From an uncultured Lachnospiraceae bacterium (GTDB lineage: Bacteria > Bacillota > Clostridia > Lachnospirales > Lachnospiraceae), in the NCBI GenBank assembly GCA_910586615.1, contig CAJUJP010000020.1:12064-40735 (forward strand): a DNA stretch of 28,672 nucleotides. Reading direction: 5' to 3'. The position numbers and the translations under genes are program-made. The notes under the pieces are model-generated. The model saw only the letters and a program-made list of their open reading frames with translations. It searched no databases and was not told the origin of the DNA. Shown here one piece after another: positions 15,558 to 23,931 of the stretch (position 1 is its first letter; each line of letters starts with the position of its first letter).

Positions 15558-16013
15558 TTAAAATACCTTCTCCATCACTTCATAAACCAGAACCACACCG
15601 TTATCCAGAGGATATCGTTCATGCCGCAGCGTGCGGTATCCTCTGTGTTCATATAACCGGCAGGCCGGCAGAGAAGCGTCCAGCACCGCCGACGGGTAGT
15701 TCGCCGCAATTGTATCTTCCAGACACTGCATGATAAAACTGCCGTAACCTTTTCCCTGACATTCCGGCAGAACATAGACTCTGGTAATATGGCCGCCCTC
15801 ATGGCTTCCGGTTCCAATGATCCGGCCGTCCTCCACCAGAACGCCCACGCTTCCGTTTTCTATGTCCCCGGCAATCTTTTCTCTGCTATGGAGGCTGCAG
15901 AAAAAATCTACAACCTCTCCCGGATAATATTTCGGATAAACTGACTGGACTGTCTCCTGCACAAGTTCAAAAACACTGGCGGTATGTTCTTTTACAGCCT
16001 GTATGTATTGCAT
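15558..16013 (-). CDS. GNAT family N-acetyltransferase
   Basis: A 151-aa acetyl-CoA-dependent acetyltransferase. The acetyl-CoA binding motif A is seen in ITRVYVLPECQGKGYGSFIMQCLE (Q/RxxGxG/A as QGKGYG), followed by the usual LYEHRGYR near the C-terminus. Substrate unknown. The ATG at 16013 has GGAG about 9 bp upstream; a TTG ten codons earlier would overlap the neighbouring gene. It is the last of three closely packed genes (13- and 14-bp gaps) and converges on the AraC gene, 14 bp away. Confidence 0.9.
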   Translation of the reverse strand: MQYIQAVKEHTASVFELVQETVQSVYPKYYPGEVVDFFCSLHSREKIAGDIENGSVGVLVEDGRIIGTGSHEGGHITRVYVLPECQGKGYGSFIMQCLEDTIAANYPSAVLDASLPACRLYEHRGYRTLRHERYPLDNGVVLVYEVMEKVF

Positions 16014-16026
16014 TTTGGTTCTCTCC

Positions 16027-16410
16027 TCACACCGTAATTTCAATCAGATTATCTTCCAAACCGACAATACAGCTTTCATAATATCCGTCCCCTGTCGTTC
16101 TCGGACCGCTCGTCACCTGAAATCCGTCCTTTTTCAACCGGTCTGTAAGATCGTCTACCGCTTCCCTGCTGCCCACGCTGAATGCAAGATGGCTATAACC
16201 GGTGCGGTTGATCGCTTTCTCACCATCACTCATACCCGGCTTATTCATGATCTCTAATCTTGCGCCATCATCAAAAGTCAGAAAATAAGAACGAAAGCCG
16301 GTGTTCTGATTATGATAACCGGCATTCGATGAGGCGTTAAAATATTTGATAAAAAAGTCCCTGACCGATTCCAGTTCATTGACATACATGGCAATATGTT
16401 CGATACGCAT
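16027..16410 (-). CDS. VOC family protein (glyoxalase/bleomycin resistance fold)
   Basis: A 127-aa vicinal-oxygen-chelate protein of the usual single-module length with two beta-alpha-beta-beta-beta repeats. Likely metal ligands are His5 (MRIEHIAMYV), the histidine in TGYSHLAFSVG, and the glutamate in NLIEITV at the C-terminus. The ATG at 16410 has GGAGG 5 bp upstream, preferable to an ATG six codons earlier. Such proteins include glyoxalase I-like lyases and drug-binding resistance proteins; the substrate cannot be told. It lies between two acetyltransferase genes in one operon. Confidence 0.9.
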   Translation of the reverse strand: MRIEHIAMYVNELESVRDFFIKYFNASSNAGYHNQNTGFRSYFLTFDDGARLEIMNKPGMSDGEKAINRTGYSHLAFSVGSREAVDDLTDRLKKDGFQVTSGPRTTGDGYYESCIVGLEDNLIEITV

Positions 16411-16424
16411 AATTTCCTCCGTTC

Positions 16425-17192
16425 TCACTTGTTCATCTCATCCACGACATCCGCCGGTTTCGCCGTCATTTCCACCCACGCCGGAATGAAGCCGCTCTTG
16501 ACCGCATTCCGCGCCGACCTGATGTTAGACCATGCCGAACAATAGAAAGGCACTTTCCCTCTCCGCAGGATTTCCAGCGCCAGGCCGCTTGTCAACGCCG
16601 CCGCCACTCCCTGTCTCCTGTATTCCGGCAGTACATCGACGCCGATCTGCCACATAGTATCACAATCGGCAGAACAGGCCGCAAATCCGATCAGTCTGCC
16701 GGAATCATACGCGCCTATCCCCAGCACATCCAGCTCTTTTCTGTCCTCGCAAAGCGCATTACTCCATTCAGGCTTATATAACGCTGCGAAATCAGACTGC
16801 CCCAGAATCTTCATCTCATACGCACACGGCAGCGCTAGGAGATTCCTGACATCCGGCAGATAGTATTCCGCCATAAAGCAGATCTTCTGCCCCTTTTCCA
16901 GCAGTCTCTCATTGAGCCAGTGCATGTTCGGTGTCTCGAAGCAGTGATAAAATTCAAATTTTCCTATGTACGCTTCTACTATTTCTCTATACTCGTCCCG
17001 AACGGAAGCAACAATGTTATTCCCGTAGGAAACAAGGTTGCAGGCTATCGGTTCTTTATAATATTTCCGCGCGTCCGGCCCTACACCGGACTTAACAATC
17101 ACATGCCGGCTCTGCAGGAAATCTTCTGCGCTGCAGTTAATGTCTAATGCAGACTGCCGCATCGCGGTTTGCAGGATCTGTTCGTTGGTCAT
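16425..17192 (-). CDS. GNAT family acetyltransferase with long N-terminal domain
   Basis: A 255-aa protein. The N-terminal 130 residues (from MTNEQILQTAMRQSALDINC) fit the helper domain of the GNAT_acetyltran group. The C-terminal half is a GNAT fold with MWQIGVDVLPEYRRQGVAAALTSGLA (RRQGVA in the acetyl-CoA motif), then YCSAWSNIRSARNAVKSGF. SD GGGAGG lies 5 bp before the ATG. It is the first gene of the three-gene operon with the VOC protein and the smaller acetyltransferase. A weak promoter, TTGCAA-17-TATCAA, is present upstream on the minus strand (about 17215-17243). Substrate unknown. Confidence 0.9.
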   Translation of the reverse strand: MTNEQILQTAMRQSALDINCSAEDFLQSRHVIVKSGVGPDARKYYKEPIACNLVSYGNNIVASVRDEYREIVEAYIGKFEFYHCFETPNMHWLNERLLEKGQKICFMAEYYLPDVRNLLALPCAYEMKILGQSDFAALYKPEWSNALCEDRKELDVLGIGAYDSGRLIGFAACSADCDTMWQIGVDVLPEYRRQGVAAALTSGLALEILRRGKVPFYCSAWSNIRSARNAVKSGFIPAWVEMTAKPADVVDEMNK

Positions 17193-17371
17193 GATTCCCT
17201 CCCGTTTTCGTTATATTGATAATTCTCTAAAGCAGCCCTTGCAACAGGGACTTCAGACTTATGTTACAAAAACATGCGCCTGCGTTCAAGACTGCCTTTC
17301 GCTCTGATTATATAGCTGCTGCCGATGGAACGCAATCCGGTAATTGTTTTTTACAGTCGGATTTATTAATC

Positions 17372-17593
17372 TCACCCGAAAGAACTCCTGATCTTCCGGA
17401 GTTCACTTTCTCTTTCCACCCAGTTCTCCACGTATCCGCAATCGCAGCACACATGCCGGATCACGGGAATCTTACCGATCAACGTCAGCGTTCCGGTATA
17501 AATATTGTTACCACTGGCATATCGATTCGGATGATCCGGGATACGAACAGTATTCAGCGAGCCACATTTGGGACATTTCCCTGTATTTTTCAT
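17372..17593 (-). CDS. Small zinc-ribbon protein
   Basis: A 73-aa protein with two CxxC knuckles, C7-P-K-C10 and C49-C-D-C52, expected to bind one zinc. Between them is a short beta-rich segment (NNIYTGTLTLIGKIPVIRHV). A strong SD, AGGAGG, lies 6 bp before the ATG. The gene follows the ABC permease gene by 48 bp on the same strand and may be its last co-transcribed member. Function unknown; zinc ribbons of this size are often nucleic-acid or protein adaptors. The stretch from 17193 to 17371 carries no gene. Confidence 0.8.
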   Translation of the reverse strand: MKNTGKCPKCGSLNTVRIPDHPNRYASGNNIYTGTLTLIGKIPVIRHVCCDCGYVENWVERESELRKIRSSFG

Positions 17594-17641
17594 TTGACAC
17601 CTCCTGTTATGTGTTGTAATTAACTTCTTATTATCACAATA

Positions 17642-18982
17642 TCAACTTCTATCGGTCACGCTCCATAATATAACCACAATCTCCACAGCCAGTAATGCCG
17701 TCAGTACCGGTATGATCGCCGGTATCGTCCCGACAATACCCGCAAGCAGAAACATGCCCGCCGGAACAATGTATTTCCGCGGATGGTGCCACAGATCGCT
17801 CTCGATCTTCCACCCTCTGAGGGGATAAAACCACTCCAGCAGCACGGAACCCACGGCGCTTTGTAAGGCAAAGATAACCGCCGTCAGGATCACATTCACA
17901 TCTGCCGCAGTGCCGCCCGTCCCGAATTTCCCGTTCATGACATACCAGCTGGCAAGAAAAATCACGTCCGCCGCCATATTATACAGAAAAATAAACAGGC
18001 AGTAGGGCACGCAAAAGGCTTTCTTCTGACCGGGCAGGAAACGTACCGCCTGTTCCAGATCCAAATCGCAGGACAAAAGGATACAGAGCGGCGTATTCAG
18101 AGACAGAATTGCGAATCCGACAGGCATAGCAGACATGCCCGAACCTCCCGTCTGCCGCAGAAAAACGGGCATTACGCATGCTGCCAGCCACATTACGGCA
18201 GTGTTCATCAGATAGTTGGGGTGGGCCGCCAGATACCGAAACAGATACCGCCATACGAAGGCCCGCTTTCCGCCTCTCACAACCCGACTTTTCCCGCCGG
18301 ACGGCGCATAAAACGAATACGCGTCGGCGCCGCACAATAGCAGAACTGCCAGTAAAATATTGCCTATGATCAACGGCACGAAGAAAACTTTATCCCACAG
18401 CAGCACCATACCTGTAACCACAGCACATACCCAAAGCATACAAAATATCCTGCAGGCCGCATGACCCAAAATCCTGCCGAAAAACGCTTGACTTTTTCCT
18501 ATCCGTAACCTGCAACAACCTGCCTGATCTGCACATGCAAAAGCTCCAACCTGACCCTTGCGCCTGCTCCCCGCATATATACAGGCTGTCATAAGAACCG
18601 CACTGACCGCGCAGAGAACACTGCCCGCCACTTCCACGGCACTCCATGAAGAAACCGCCAGCACCACCGCCATGAGTCCCGCTGTTTTGGTCAGAAGCGT
18701 ATAGGTTCCCAGCGCAGACACATAAGAAAAGATAAAATGTTTTTTGCGAAAAGGCAGCATAAGCAGATTTTGCATATTCTCGGCATTGCTCTTCGAAGAC
18801 AACGCCTGCCACATCACGCCCGCACTGAAACTGCTGACCATCAGGTACAGAATAGACGGCGCAATCTGCACCCGAAAGCCTGCCAGATGCAGCCCGTAAA
18901 ACACAGACAGCCAGATCAGCAGCGTTTTGCTTAACCTTTCATATTTGACCCCGAATAACTTTCTTGCGAAAATTCTGTACAT
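17642..18982 (-). CDS. ABC transporter membrane protein (ABC-2 like), substrate unknown
   Basis: A 446-aa, highly hydrophobic protein with about ten predicted helices and a short basic N-terminus (MYRIFARKLFGVKYERLSKTLLIWLS). A hydrophilic Arg/Lys/Gly-rich stretch (about 145-175) lies between helices. No recognised catalytic motif. The ATG at 18982 has GAGGTG 6 bp upstream; a GTG three codons earlier overlaps that SD. It follows the ATPase gene by 15 bp and should be its membrane partner in an exporter or membrane-stress transporter. Local GC is higher than in the AT-rich RmuC region nearby. Confidence 0.8.
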   Translation of the reverse strand: MYRIFARKLFGVKYERLSKTLLIWLSVFYGLHLAGFRVQIAPSILYLMVSSFSAGVMWQALSSKSNAENMQNLLMLPFRKKHFIFSYVSALGTYTLLTKTAGLMAVVLAVSSWSAVEVAGSVLCAVSAVLMTACIYAGSRRKGQVGAFACADQAGCCRLRIGKSQAFFGRILGHAACRIFCMLWVCAVVTGMVLLWDKVFFVPLIIGNILLAVLLLCGADAYSFYAPSGGKSRVVRGGKRAFVWRYLFRYLAAHPNYLMNTAVMWLAACVMPVFLRQTGGSGMSAMPVGFAILSLNTPLCILLSCDLDLEQAVRFLPGQKKAFCVPYCLFIFLYNMAADVIFLASWYVMNGKFGTGGTAADVNVILTAVIFALQSAVGSVLLEWFYPLRGWKIESDLWHHPRKYIVPAGMFLLAGIVGTIPAIIPVLTALLAVEIVVILWSVTDRS

Positions 18983-18997
18983 CCCCTTCACCTCTCT

Positions 18998-19693
18998 CTA
19001 GGCGTGCAGTGCCTCCCGAATCCCGCCGGCATTGATCTGTTCTCCTTCAAAACTCCGGCGGATTTTCCCGTTTTCCAGCACCAGTACCCTGTCGGACGTT
19101 AACGTAATGCTTTCCAGAATATGGGTGGAAAACAGAACCGTTCCATACTCTTTATAACCCGCAATCAATTCATAAAGAAATTCCGTACTCTGAAAATCCA
19201 GCCCGTTCACCGGCTCATCCAGCAGGAGTAGCTTCGGCTTCAACGCAAACGCCGTGATCAGGAAAGCCTTTTTCTTATTGCCGGTTGATAAGTCTTTTAA
19301 AAGAACATCTGTATAATTCTCAAAATGAAATCCCCGGACCAGAGGTTGTGCGTCCTGTTGTTTCTGTCCGTAAGCGGCGAACACATAGGACATATATTCC
19401 CTGAACGTAAAATACTGAAAAGAATGATCCTCCGCAAATACCGTATAGCGGCAGGTCTTAAACCCCTGATCCCGGAATTTTACCGGACGGTCGTACAGCC
19501 GGATCTCTTCTGCATGAAAGGACTCATGCAGACCGGATAAGGTCTTGATAAACGTCGTCTTTCCGGCGCCGTTTAAGCCGATCAGTCCCACCACCTCATG
19601 TTCCTGCAGTTCTATGGAAAAGTCCCTCAATACGGTATTTTCACGGTTATACCACGCACTAAGATCAGCAATTGTCAAAAGCCCGCCATTCAT
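18998..19693 (-). CDS. ABC transporter ATP-binding protein
   Basis: A 231-aa ATPase. Walker A is GLNGAGKTT (residues 39-47), the signature loop reads LSTGNKKK, Walker B is LLLLDEPVNGLD, and the H-loop is STHIL. The LSTGNKKK form is common in ABC-2 exporters. The ATG at 19693 lies 1 bp after the stop of the upstream small gene, with GGAG 9 bp ahead, so translation is coupled; the longer open frame that overlaps that gene is not used. Its partner is the membrane protein at 17642-18982. Confidence 0.93.
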   Translation of the reverse strand: MNGGLLTIADLSAWYNRENTVLRDFSIELQEHEVVGLIGLNGAGKTTFIKTLSGLHESFHAEEIRLYDRPVKFRDQGFKTCRYTVFAEDHSFQYFTFREYMSYVFAAYGQKQQDAQPLVRGFHFENYTDVLLKDLSTGNKKKAFLITAFALKPKLLLLDEPVNGLDFQSTEFLYELIAGYKEYGTVLFSTHILESITLTSDRVLVLENGKIRRSFEGEQINAGGIREALHA

Positions 19694-19694
19694 C

Positions 19695-19871
19695 TTATCT
19701 GTCTCCTTTATCAGCCTTACCCCTGTTCCATGCATTGTACGCGGAATACAGGAACATGCCGCCCATAATAATGTAAACAACAGTCAGTTCCATCCTCCCG
19801 GACACACCGCTGGCAATTGCCGCTGCCACCCATACCAAAGCCAAAATACCACGAATATAAATATGACGCAT
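19695..19871 (-). CDS. Small two-helix membrane protein leading an ABC operon
   Basis: A 58-aa protein with two hydrophobic stretches, IRGILALVWVAAAIASGVSG and LTVVYIIMGGMFLYSAY, and a charged tail (NRGKADKGDR). The ATG at 19871 has AAGGAGG 8 bp upstream; an ATG six codons earlier overlaps that SD. The stop is 1 bp before the ABC ATPase start. No family recognised. Its place at the head of the operon suggests an accessory subunit of the transporter. Confidence 0.75.
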   Translation of the reverse strand: MRHIYIRGILALVWVAAAIASGVSGRMELTVVYIIMGGMFLYSAYNAWNRGKADKGDR

Positions 19872-19964
19872 AAATTTTTCCTCCTTCACAATCAGTTTCC
19901 TGTTCCCTGAAACGCTTTACACTTGATTTACTGTGCTTACAGCATAACCGATTATGAAGGTTTC

Positions 19965-20000
19965 TGCGGAAGTGTCCGCAAACGGTTGGTTTTTGACCGT
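19965..20000. other. Two adjacent inverted repeats upstream of the small membrane protein gene
   Basis: TGCGGA-AGTG-TCCGCA (19965-19980) and ACGGT, 9 nt, ACCGT (19982-20000) lie back to back between the RmuC terminator and the ABC operon start. They could be operator or leader hairpins of that operon. No convincing -35/-10 pair was found here. Confidence 0.45.
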
Positions 20001-20007
20001 GAAATGT

Positions 20008-20018
20008 CCCCCCCCCCC
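20008..20018. repeat. Homopolymer run of 11 C followed by 8 A
   Basis: Eleven consecutive C (20008-20018) followed by eight A (20019-20026). Such a run is prone to slippage in replication and in sequencing. It lies outside coding sequence, between the rmuC terminator and the ABC operon. Confidence 0.9.
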
Positions 20019-20058
20019 AAAAAAAAGAAGGCCATCTCTTTATTGTGACAGCCTTCTT
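20019..20058 (-). terminator. Rho-independent terminator of rmuC
   Basis: Minus strand: AAGAAGGC (20051-20058), 18-nt loop, GCCTTCTT (20025-20032), continuing into a T-tract (20019-20024), then a G-run. It sits about 75 bp after the rmuC stop. The complementary strand also has AAGAAGGC/GCCTTCTT but a poor T-tract. Confidence 0.75.
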
Positions 20059-20132
20059 GTCTTTATTGATAGATCATTAAATATATGCGATATAACATCA
20101 TTACCTCAAATACATATGATAATATACTTTTA

Positions 20133-21536
20133 CTAATCGGTCACGTCATCCAATTCTATCAGCGGAGAGTCATTTGTTTCAGTCAGTTCCTCCACGCTGC
20201 GCAGAGTACGATTAATTGCCTTTGTTCGCCTGCCGACAATTTCACTGAGTGTTTTATCAGCAGTCTGAAGCTGCTTTTGAGCTTTTTCAAGCATATCTCC
20301 AAACTTACCGAATTCAGATTTTACAGCACGGAGAGTATCCCATACCTCCTGTGACCGTTGCTCAATTGCAAGTGTCTTAAAGCCCATTTGCAGTGATGCA
20401 AGAAACGCTGAGAGTGTAGTAGCACCAACTGCCGTAATCTTATACTTATCACGCAATTCCTCGAACAAAGCCACGTTTTGAACCACTTCCGCATATAATC
20501 CTTCAGTAGGCAGAAACATCAATGCAAAATCTGTAGTTTTCGGCGGAACAATATATTTGTCATGAATGTCTTTCGCAAAACTACGAATTTTCGCTACAAG
20601 GGAACGCCTCGCCTCATCAATTAGCACTTTATCCTCAGCATCGAGCAATCTGTTATAATCTTCAATCGGAAACTTACTGTCAATTGGCAATAGCAGTGGT
20701 GCATCACCATTGCCGGGGAGCTTTATGGCAAACTCCACTCGTCTGCCATTCGCAATTTCCACATTCATTTCATATTGACCCGGAGCAAGAATGTCCGAGA
20801 GCAGTTTTTCAAGCCGAACCTCACCGTATGTACCCCGCTCTTTCACATTTGTGAGAACATTTTTCAACGACTTTGCATCCGAAGCGAGAGCTTTCATCTC
20901 GCCCAGCCCCTGGCCTACACTTTCCAGCTGCTTGCTGACTAATTCAAAGGACTGTGAAAGACGAGTTTCAAGTGTTTTCTGCAATTTTTCATCCACCACG
21001 CCTTGCATCTGTTCAAGTCGCTTTTCATTACTTTCCTGTAATTCTTTCATTTTTGTTTCAAGCGTGGCGTTTATCTTTTCAATACTCTCAGTATTGGCAT
21101 GTTGAACTGCGGAGAGGCGCCCCTCAACCTGATCTCCAAATTTACTGAGTTGTTTATTCTGCTCCTCGCGGCTGTTTTGCAGAGAAACCGTTACGGTTCG
21201 TCCAATCTGCTCATTACTTTCGGTACTGGCTTTTTGAATATCAGCCAGTTTTGTTTCCATCTGTCGCTGAAACCCGTCAAGCTGCCGGTTGACTTCCTCA
21301 CGATTTACTGACAAAGTGTCTTGAATGCTTTTCTGAATAACACTAAAACGTTCAAACTGCTCTGTCGCACCATTTGCTATTTGTTTTTGTACGCCATCAC
21401 GTTGTTCTTCTGCGGTACGCTTCAGTAATGATATTATCGCGTCAGTGTCGGACCGCTTATGTCTTAAAACCTGTAAAACAATAACCACAAAAAGCAAAGC
21501 AACCGTTACAAGACCTAAAATTTCCAGTAATCCCAT
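20133..21536 (-). CDS. rmuC: RmuC family DNA recombination protein
   Basis: A 467-aa protein of the RmuC family, whose E. coli member limits inversions between short repeats and is viewed as a nuclease-like factor. An N-terminal membrane helix (LEILGLVTVALLFVVIVLQVL, residues 3-23) is followed by a long coiled coil to about residue 215. The conserved RmuC core begins LKNVLTNVKERGTYGEVRLEKLL and contains LLLPIDSKFPIEDY, FALMFLPTEGLYAEVV and the later QMGFKTLAIEQRSQEVW. SD AGGAG is 10 bp before the ATG. It has its own candidate promoter and terminator, so it is probably monocistronic. Base composition is more AT-rich than the two-component genes upstream. Confidence 0.93.
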   Translation of the reverse strand: MGLLEILGLVTVALLFVVIVLQVLRHKRSDTDAIISLLKRTAEEQRDGVQKQIANGATEQFERFSVIQKSIQDTLSVNREEVNRQLDGFQRQMETKLADIQKASTESNEQIGRTVTVSLQNSREEQNKQLSKFGDQVEGRLSAVQHANTESIEKINATLETKMKELQESNEKRLEQMQGVVDEKLQKTLETRLSQSFELVSKQLESVGQGLGEMKALASDAKSLKNVLTNVKERGTYGEVRLEKLLSDILAPGQYEMNVEIANGRRVEFAIKLPGNGDAPLLLPIDSKFPIEDYNRLLDAEDKVLIDEARRSLVAKIRSFAKDIHDKYIVPPKTTDFALMFLPTEGLYAEVVQNVALFEELRDKYKITAVGATTLSAFLASLQMGFKTLAIEQRSQEVWDTLRAVKSEFGKFGDMLEKAQKQLQTADKTLSEIVGRRTKAINRTLRSVEELTETNDSPLIELDDVTD

Positions 21537-21572
21537 TTAACAATTTCTCCTTTTACTATATTTTATTTCACA

Positions 21573-21601
21573 ATTATACTACATCCAATTTTATATTTCC
21601 A
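21573..21601 (-). promoter_or_regulatory. Promoter of rmuC
   Basis: Minus strand: -35 TGGAAA (21596-21601), 17 bp, -10 TATAAT (21573-21578), placed just after the stop of the histidine kinase gene and about 37 bp before the rmuC ATG. The -10 is perfect and the -35 weak. Confidence 0.6.
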
Positions 21602-21610
21602 GCTTAATTC

Positions 21611-22906
21611 TCAATGAGCCTGTTCCACCCCCTGAAAAGACAGCGTGGCAACCGCCCGGAACGTATTTGCCTCACAACAGGTCTGTACCATACCGTCATA
21701 TTTCTCTGCCGCAGTCCGGGCGCTCTTCAATCCCCAGCCGTGCAGACCGCCCTCTGTCTTGGTTGTTTTCAGTTCCCCTTCCACCTGTACGGGTGCAGCC
21801 GCAAAACCATTCTCCACCTTGATCACCAGCATTTGATTGATCCGGCGTATCGTCAGTCTGACCACCCGACGCTCCGGCTCCGTTACCTGCTGCGCCGCCT
21901 CCAAAGCATTGTCCAGAAGATTCCCTAAGATCGCGCACAGATCTGCGCTGCGGATGTTCGTATGACGGGGATATTCCACCTGGATCTGCAGGCGCACACC
22001 ACAGGCCGCTGCTGCTGCCGCCTTACTGTTAATCAGATAGTCCGCCGTCTCATCACCCGTCCAGACAGTGTCCGCCATCTCCCGCACGGGCGCCTGCAGT
22101 TCATCCAGATACTGCACAGCATCGGCATATTTCTCATGAGACAGGAGCTGCCGCAGCGCACCGATATGATTGTGGAAATCATGGAACAGCCTGGCATTGA
22201 CGGCGTATGCATTATTCAGCGCAGTATAGTCCCGCTCCAACAGTTCCGCCTGCCCGGATTTCAATCTTGCCAGTTCCTTTTCACTTTCATACTGACGGTT
22301 TATATTAAATACCACAACAGACATCATCAGCACCACTGACTGAATCGTCCACGTACCAAGGCTGTCCTCCGGAATCGGAAGAATTGTCTGCTCGGACAAC
22401 GTGATCACAGCAATCAGACCTGCTGCCGAGACACCGGAAGCAAGACGAAAAGCATCTTTTCCTGGAAGATCCGGATTTTTCTGAAGATAAAGTATTCCGA
22501 TCACCAGCACGATATGCAGCAGCCAGACAGCGCTCTGTCCGCCTGCAGTTCCTTTCTCCAGAAAAGCCGGTGAACGAAACAGAATGCCCATGCCCGCCAT
22601 GCAAAGAAAAATCCAGAATGCGACCGCGATCTCATAATAAATACCGATAAACAGTCCCATTCTGGCATCCGCATTCTGTAACCGGCGGGCACACACCGCG
22701 ATCCAGACCGCCTCCAATGCCATCCGGTACAAATCCGGCAGTCCTGCCAGAGAAACCCCGGCGGCTATTATAAACGCACCGGCACCTGCCGTCACAACGC
22801 TTCTCCTGTCCGGCATATCCGCCGACAGCAGACGTGAAATAAGAAACATACAAATACCGGCCCGCAGACCGCCTGCCAGCATATCGGAAAGTAAAATAAG
22901 TGTCAT
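21611..22906 (-). CDS. Sensor histidine kinase, AgrC-like (GHKL ATPase domain)
   Basis: A 431-aa kinase. The first 205 residues hold six or seven membrane helices, as in peptide-sensing kinases of the AgrC/ComD group. The phospho-acceptor is H242 in LFHDFHNHIGALRQLL. The ATPase domain has NLLDNALEAA (N333 in the N box) and GWGLKSARTAAEKYDG (G box). The ATG at 22906 overlaps the response-regulator stop as ATGA, so translation is coupled; a TTG five codons earlier is unlikely. It should phosphorylate the LytTR regulator encoded just upstream. No agrB or recognisable agrD gene is nearby, so the signal is unknown. Confidence 0.93.
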   Translation of the reverse strand: MTLILLSDMLAGGLRAGICMFLISRLLSADMPDRRSVVTAGAGAFIIAAGVSLAGLPDLYRMALEAVWIAVCARRLQNADARMGLFIGIYYEIAVAFWIFLCMAGMGILFRSPAFLEKGTAGGQSAVWLLHIVLVIGILYLQKNPDLPGKDAFRLASGVSAAGLIAVITLSEQTILPIPEDSLGTWTIQSVVLMMSVVVFNINRQYESEKELARLKSGQAELLERDYTALNNAYAVNARLFHDFHNHIGALRQLLSHEKYADAVQYLDELQAPVREMADTVWTGDETADYLINSKAAAAAACGVRLQIQVEYPRHTNIRSADLCAILGNLLDNALEAAQQVTEPERRVVRLTIRRINQMLVIKVENGFAAAPVQVEGELKTTKTEGGLHGWGLKSARTAAEKYDGMVQTCCEANTFRAVATLSFQGVEQAH

Positions 22907-23622
22907 ATATGCGTCCCCCAATAGGTGTTGATCTGTTCCTTTACCGCCTGTAAATGGGAACGGCTGACGGGAAGCGACGTACCGTTTTTCAGAACGGCCA
23001 TTCCGTCTTTGATTTGCATAATATGTATCATATTGACGATACAGCCCCGGTCAATATAGATAAATTCCTCTGCCGCCAGTTCCTCATAAACCTGCTGCAG
23101 ACTCCTGCGCACCCTGGATACACCGGCAGCGGTTGTGATACTTGCGTTTTTCCCGTCCCGCTCGATATAGCAGATCTCTTTATAGGGGATCTTCTCAAGC
23201 CTGCTGTTTGTCCGGATCGTATAGACTTTGCCCTCCTCCAGCATAAGCAGCCTGACGGCGTCCGTAATCGCCGCGGGCAGCCTTCTGGCAGTATCATCCT
23301 TGGGCACATAACGGAAAACAGCCAGTTCGAAGGCATCGATGGCGTATTCGATATGGGATGTGATAAAGATGATCTTCACATGGGGCAGGTACGGCTTGAT
23401 CTTCTCCGCAAGCTCCATGCCGTTTCTGCCGGGCATTTCTATATCCAGCAGGATCAGGTCAAAGTAATATCCGTCCTCTGTAATGTCATAGAGCAGATTC
23501 GCGCTGTCAGTATAGACTGCGGTCTCACCCATACTTCCGCATTCCCTCAGACAGTTCTCCGCAATCCGCTTATGTATTTGCACCACATCCGTATCATCAT
23601 CACAGACTGCTATGTGCAGCAT
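22903..23622 (-). CDS. LytTR family response regulator (AgrA/VirR type)
   Basis: A 239-aa regulator. The receiver domain has acidic residues D8-D9, phospho-acceptor D60 (LILLDIEMPG) and the conserved lysine in YVPKDD. The LytTR DNA-binding domain covers about residues 140-235 (YKEICYIERDGKNASI, then FIYIDRGCIVNMIHI and SLPVSRSHLQAVKE). It is the first recognised gene of a coupled operon with the GHKL kinase (ATGA overlap). The SD is weak (GAGATG), so initiation may depend on translation of the small frame that overlaps its start by 13 bp. LytTR proteins bind paired direct repeats upstream of their targets. Confidence 0.93.
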   Translation of the reverse strand: MLHIAVCDDDTDVVQIHKRIAENCLRECGSMGETAVYTDSANLLYDITEDGYYFDLILLDIEMPGRNGMELAEKIKPYLPHVKIIFITSHIEYAIDAFELAVFRYVPKDDTARRLPAAITDAVRLLMLEEGKVYTIRTNSRLEKIPYKEICYIERDGKNASITTAAGVSRVRRSLQQVYEELAAEEFIYIDRGCIVNMIHIMQIKDGMAVLKNGTSLPVSRSHLQAVKEQINTYWGTHI

Positions 23623-23756
23623 AGTATCATCTCGTTTCTTTCTGTTATTTCATCGACCCAATAGCCGACACTGCCGGTCACATTCCGCGTTGTTTTTAAC
23701 ACCGCAGCCAGACAATTCTCCATACCGCGCCATTCATCGATCATATTTTTCTCCAT
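23610..23756 (-). CDS. Possible 48-aa leader peptide overlapping the LytTR regulator start
   Basis: An ATG at 23756 opens a 48-codon frame (start MEKNMIDEWRGMENC, end NEMILCCT) whose TAG lies inside the first codons of the response-regulator gene. It ends in two adjacent cysteines and has no strong membrane helix. Its SD is poor. The 13-bp overlap with a gene that itself lacks a good SD argues for coupled translation. It does not look like AgrD. It lies downstream of a good promoter (23932-23960). Real expression is uncertain. Confidence 0.35.
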   Translation of the reverse strand: MEKNMIDEWRGMENCLAAVLKTTRNVTGSVGYWVDEITERNEMILCCT

Positions 23757-23771
23757 TTCTGCACTGCTTTT

Positions 23772-23790
23772 GTCTCAACTATGTTGAGAC
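23772..23790. promoter_or_regulatory. Perfect inverted repeat in the LytTR operon leader
   Basis: GTCTCAAC-TAT-GTTGAGAC: perfect 8-bp arms and a 3-nt loop, 16 bp upstream of the small leader frame. It could be a leader hairpin or a protein-binding site. Confidence 0.6.
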
Positions 23791-23801
23791 GTCGCATTAA
23801 A

Positions 23802-23863
23802 CGAGTTTGTGTTAAGCAACGCGCAGACACAAATCTCGCGATTGAAAATTTTAATTTTCAATC
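23802..23863. repeat. CGAG/CTCG-type hairpin with extended arms plus adjoining AT-rich hairpin
   Basis: At 23802-23838, read on the minus strand: CGAG, bulged A, TTTGTGT, 14-nt loop, ACACAAA, CTCG. The ends and the bulged A match the repeats at 1-256 and 11847. Directly beside it, GATTGAAAATT-TT-AATTTTCAATC (23840-23863) forms a second hairpin. Both lie in the untranslated leader of the LytTR operon. Confidence 0.7.
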
Positions 23864-23931
23864 TTCTTACCTGTTTTCCGGCATCGGGCAGCAGTCCATC
23901 TGTCTGCTTCCCCGCCGTCCGGTATCTATTT

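Noticed and set aside
22954..23664. 236-aa open frame opposite the LytTR regulator
   Set aside because: Mirrors the codon pattern of the real gene; no SD and no domain.
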